A stretch of DNA of 7,346 bases. It comes from Desulfurococcales archaeon. Lineage in GTDB: Archaea > Thermoproteota > Thermoprotei_A > Sulfolobales > Ignisphaeraceae. The notes under the pieces are model-generated. The model was given only the letters and a program-made list of their open reading frames with translations. It was not told the DNA's origin and made no database searches. Position numbers and translations under genes: made by a program. Positions 5,433 through 7,346 of this stretch are shown in pieces. The DNA lies in assembly GCA_027066265.1 (NCBI GenBank), contig JAMOOB010000359.1, positions 1-7,346 on the forward strand. The letters are read 5' to 3'. How positions within the stretch are numbered: the first letter of the stretch is position 1; each line of letters starts with the position of its first letter.

Positions 5433-6401
5433 CTAGACCCTAACGCATCTCCCTACGAACGTAGTGAAAAGCGTGTCTAGATACTCAATCGATTCGATAT
5501 CGTTTAGGTACGGCTCTATCCTAGAGATATCGCTGTAGGCACCTACGATCGATAGCGCCATCGATGCGATGCTATCGACGTCTCCACCGATGCTAACCGC
5601 GTAGCCGAGAGCTTTCAAAGGGTCTCCACGACTCTTGATAGCTACGTAGATCGCGGTAACAACGCTCTCTACAGCGGATGCACTGTTCCCTAGCTCTCTA
5701 GCAACTCTACGAGGATCTGCATCGAGAAGACTCTCGATTCGTCTAAGTCTCTCTGCGTAGACGGGGCTCCACTCACGGGTTTCCAGCACTCTCTGCGGAA
5801 GGATTTCGAGAGCTTCTCCACGGAAGGCAAGGAACTGCGCCGATGCAAGCAGAACAGCTCCTTCCACACCCAGTGGATGTGCGTGAGTAACCCTGGCTTG
5901 TCTAGAAGCGTTGATTGCTAGATCTAGGAAGCTGCGCGAGACGAAGACCATGGGAAGAACGCGGATCGCAGCACCGTTACCGTACGAACCCTCTCCACCA
6001 AACACTTGCTCCGATGCTTCGTACCACGGAGTACCGCTTCTCAAGGCTCTTATCACCTCCTTGGTGCTGATCCCGTAGTACCGGTAACTATCGTCGATCT
6101 GTGCTCTCTCGGACAACAGCTTTGCGAAACCCTCTTCGCTGAATCTACACTCGTTCTCGAGAAGGTGCTCGACGAGGATAGCCATCATCTCGGTATCGTC
6201 GCTATAGCAACATCTGCCTCGGCAAAACCTTGCGCAACCCGCACGAGGATCGAAATCCTCGATCCAATCACTACGTGGTTCGGGCCAAACGTACTCGTAG
6301 CCAAGACCGTACACATCTCCGAACACAGCGTGTAGAAGCATACTCTTCGCTCGTCTACGAGGATCCAGAAAGCACCACCTCGAGATTCTCGAGTACCGCA
6401 C
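5433..6401 (-). CDS. ADP-ribosylglycohydrolase family protein (DraG/ARH3-like)
   Basis: A 322-residue member of the all-helical, binuclear Mg/Mn family that removes ADP-ribose from proteins or related conjugates. Visible family motifs are GDVYGLGYEY (28-37), the metal site SDDTEM (67-72), GSYGNGAAIRV (138-148), THAHPLG (172-178) and IGGDVDSIASM (271-281), where family members usually have GGDTDT; here the Thr pair is Val and Ser, but both Asp are kept. A cluster of cysteines, C-x3-C-x3-CC (56, 60, 64, 65), sits just before the first metal motif, which is unusual. GTG 6401 is the furthest canonical start, but it is only 9 bases from the TATA element at 6406-6414. An out-of-frame GTG at 6378 or ATG 6341 are alternatives. 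Substrate is unknown. It leads an operon with the membrane protein. Confidence 0.88.
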   Translation of the reverse strand: MRYSRISRWCFLDPRRRAKSMLLHAVFGDVYGLGYEYVWPEPRSDWIEDFDPRAGCARFCRGRCCYSDDTEMMAILVEHLLENECRFSEEGFAKLLSERAQIDDSYRYYGISTKEVIRALRSGTPWYEASEQVFGGEGSYGNGAAIRVLPMVFVSRSFLDLAINASRQARVTHAHPLGVEGAVLLASAQFLAFRGEALEILPQRVLETREWSPVYAERLRRIESLLDADPRRVARELGNSASAVESVVTAIYVAIKSRGDPLKALGYAVSIGGDVDSIASMALSIVGAYSDISRIEPYLNDIESIEYLDTLFTTFVGRCVRV

Positions 6402-6405
6402 CGTG

Positions 6406-6414
6406 TTAATATAT
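6406..6414. promoter_or_regulatory. Shared TATA element between ADP-ribosylglycohydrolase and second sRNA candidate
   Basis: TTAATATAT reads as ATATATTAA on the minus strand. Its centre (6410) is 29 bases before the C box of the plus-strand sRNA candidate, the same distance as at the first sRNA. On the minus strand it predicts a transcript start near 6384, downstream of GTG 6401. Confidence 0.6.
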
Positions 6415-6435
6415 GCTGGAGCTAGACTTCGATTC

Positions 6436-6498
6436 GGGATGATGTGGCCGACGTAGGCGGAGCGCTACAGCCGTGAAGAGGGGTCGATATTCTGACCC
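6436..6498 (+). ncRNA. Box C/D sRNA candidate (2'-O-methylation guide)
   Basis: On the plus strand: terminal stem GGG (6436-6438) with CCC (6496-6498); C box ATGATGT (6439-6445, last base off consensus); 12-nt guide (6446-6457); D' box CGGA (6458-6461); 11-nt internal loop; C' box GTGAAGA (6473-6479, one base off); 12-nt guide (6480-6491); D box CTGA (6492-6495). C-to-D is 57 nt, identical to the other candidate, and both share CGGA as D' and RTGAAGA as C'. The 12/12 guide spacing is that expected for symmetric archaeal C/D RNPs. A TATA element is centred 29 bases before the C box. The RNA is antisense to the last 30 or so bases of the HD gene. Targets were not assigned. Confidence 0.72.
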
Positions 6499-7202
6499 TT
6501 CAACGATCTGCATACCTCGATAGCGAGGCTACGGAGCTCATCTGGGTTTCCTAGCGCTTTCTTAACGATGTTGGGTAGACCGTACCTATCGACGAGCTCT
6601 AGGAATACCCTAAACGGTTTGCATCCTTCGTTCTCCACGATCTTTATCCTCGATAGAACGATGTTCTGTACGTACTCACCGATCCTAGCATCGACGCTAT
6701 CCGCTAGATGGACTATCAATCCCTCGAACGTGGTTATAGGAGCAATGCCGTGGACTTCGCTCGAAGTCCTGATCAAGTCTTCGGGAGCCTTCATGTACCC
6801 TAGCTGAGCTATCAATGCGTAGTCGTGGCTCAGATACCAATCCTCTCGAGCACGATACCCACCCTCCACGGGATCCCTATCGTATTGATACAGCTTGTAC
6901 AGATCGTGGAGGATCGCCGTAGCTAAAACGAGATCCTTATCCACCTCGATTCCGTAGACCTCTTCAAGGATCCGAGCAAGTGCTAGAGCAAGCTTTGCAA
7001 CGGATAACGTATGTAGCGCTAGACCTCCTCGAAACGCGTGGTGCTTCCTTGGAGCGGCGGGGCACTCCTCTAAGCTTATCAACGGTTTCGCACTGCTTAT
7101 CGAGAGTTCGGGATTCTCTAACAGCTTCTCCACTACCTTCCTAAGATCTTCCCTACCGATCGACGTAGCTAAGCTACGTAGTTTCTCTAGCTCGGATCTC
7201 AT
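6465..7202 (-). CDS. HD-domain phosphohydrolase
   Basis: A 245-residue HD-superfamily protein, a metal-dependent phosphohydrolase or nuclease fold. The motifs are RKHHAFRGGLALHTLSV (52-68, with H54, H55 and H64), ILHD (97-100, the His-Asp pair), SHD (125-127), H151 and HLADSVDAR (165-173). The HHAFxGGLxxHTLSV form is close to that of the HD domain in YhaM-type 3'-5' exoribonucleases, but no OB-fold RNA-binding domain is present, so substrate cannot be assigned; oligonucleotides or nucleotides are reasonable guesses. A short helical N-terminus precedes the domain and a 70-residue, mostly helical C-terminus follows it. ATG 7202 is 18 bases after the previous gene's stop, so it is operon-internal; there is no clear Shine-Dalgarno site. 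The 3' end overlaps the sRNA candidate in antisense. Confidence 0.85.
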   Translation of the reverse strand: MRSELEKLRSLATSIGREDLRKVVEKLLENPELSISSAKPLISLEECPAAPRKHHAFRGGLALHTLSVAKLALALARILEEVYGIEVDKDLVLATAILHDLYKLYQYDRDPVEGGYRAREDWYLSHDYALIAQLGYMKAPEDLIRTSSEVHGIAPITTFEGLIVHLADSVDARIGEYVQNIVLSRIKIVENEGCKPFRVFLELVDRYGLPNIVKKALGNPDELRSLAIEVCRSLKGQNIDPSSRL

Positions 7203-7220
7203 CGTGCTCGCCGAGGATGG

Positions 7221-7346
7221 CTACGGAGAGGTAGAGGGTTCTAACCCTATCGATCTCAGCTGTTCGAATACTTCGCGCTCTATCGAAGTGCTGTAGCTAA
7301 CGAGAATCCTATCACCTTCATCGATCTTCAGACTACGTATGTTTAC
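7221..7346 (-). CDS. C-terminal 41 residues of an unknown protein, 5' end outside the window
   Basis: A minus-strand frame open from the window edge to TAG at 7223-7221. It reads as protein with an amphipathic helix near the end (SIEREVFEQLRSIGLEP), preceded by a beta-like stretch (GDRILVSYS). Codon use matches the neighbours. It sits 18 bases upstream of the HD gene on the same strand, so the two are probably one operon. Too little is visible to name a family. Confidence 0.6.
   Translation of the reverse strand, partial: VNIRSLKIDEGDRILVSYSTSIEREVFEQLRSIGLEPSTSP

Noticed and set aside
6006..6335. Plus-strand open frame of 109 codons opposite the ADP-ribosylglycohydrolase
   Set aside because: Shadow of a gene with full family motifs; no promoter or recognisable domain.

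Overview
The window reads as chromosomal DNA of a hyperthermophilic crenarchaeon (Thermoproteota, most like Desulfurococcales; the genus cannot be fixed from this stretch). The basis is an archaeal TATA-binding protein, a tRNA-Lys gene with a small non-canonical intron and an encoded CCA, a type-4 Fe-S uracil-DNA glycosylase, archaeal TATA boxes about 25-30 nt ahead of GTG starts, very short intergenic gaps and box C/D-type sRNA architecture. No mobile element, CRISPR array or phage gene was seen.

Layout, left to right: the 3' part of a winged-helix protein (+, 1-438); tRNA-Lys(CUU) on the minus strand (447-549), divergent from an archaeal SbcD/Mre11-related metallophosphoesterase (+, about 621-1397); TBP (+, 1537-2166, probably starting nearer 1463); a box C/D sRNA candidate on the minus strand (2195-2255), divergent from a secreted, membrane-anchored S16 (Lon-like) protease (+, 2303-3955); uracil-DNA glycosylase (-, 3872-4532), whose 3' end overlaps the protease gene; a 71-residue conserved-looking small protein (+, 4590-4805); an apparent two-gene minus-strand operon of an ADP-ribosylglycohydrolase (5433-6401) and a two-helix membrane protein (4802-5428); a second box C/D sRNA candidate (+, 6436-6498), antisense to the 3' end of an HD-domain protein (-, 6465-7202); and the 3' end of one more minus-strand gene (7221-7346) in front of the HD gene.

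Three patterns cut across the genes. (1) At all four divergent gene pairs there is one AT-rich, near-palindromic TATA element placed so that it could serve both directions; two of these pairs are sRNA/protein pairs. (2) All ten stop codons of the ten protein genes are TAG, while promoter-proximal genes start with GTG and operon-internal genes with ATG. (3) TBP, UDG and possibly the ADP-ribosylglycohydrolase have protein-like sequence that stays open upstream of the first in-frame start, and each has a well-placed GTG one base out of frame next to a short homopolymer. This means either sequencing indels, real frame changes, or unusual initiation. The most notable content beyond ordinary annotation is the pair of C/D sRNA candidates, which share box spacing, D' box (CGGA) and C' box (RTGAAGA), and the tRNA intron at position 45/46.
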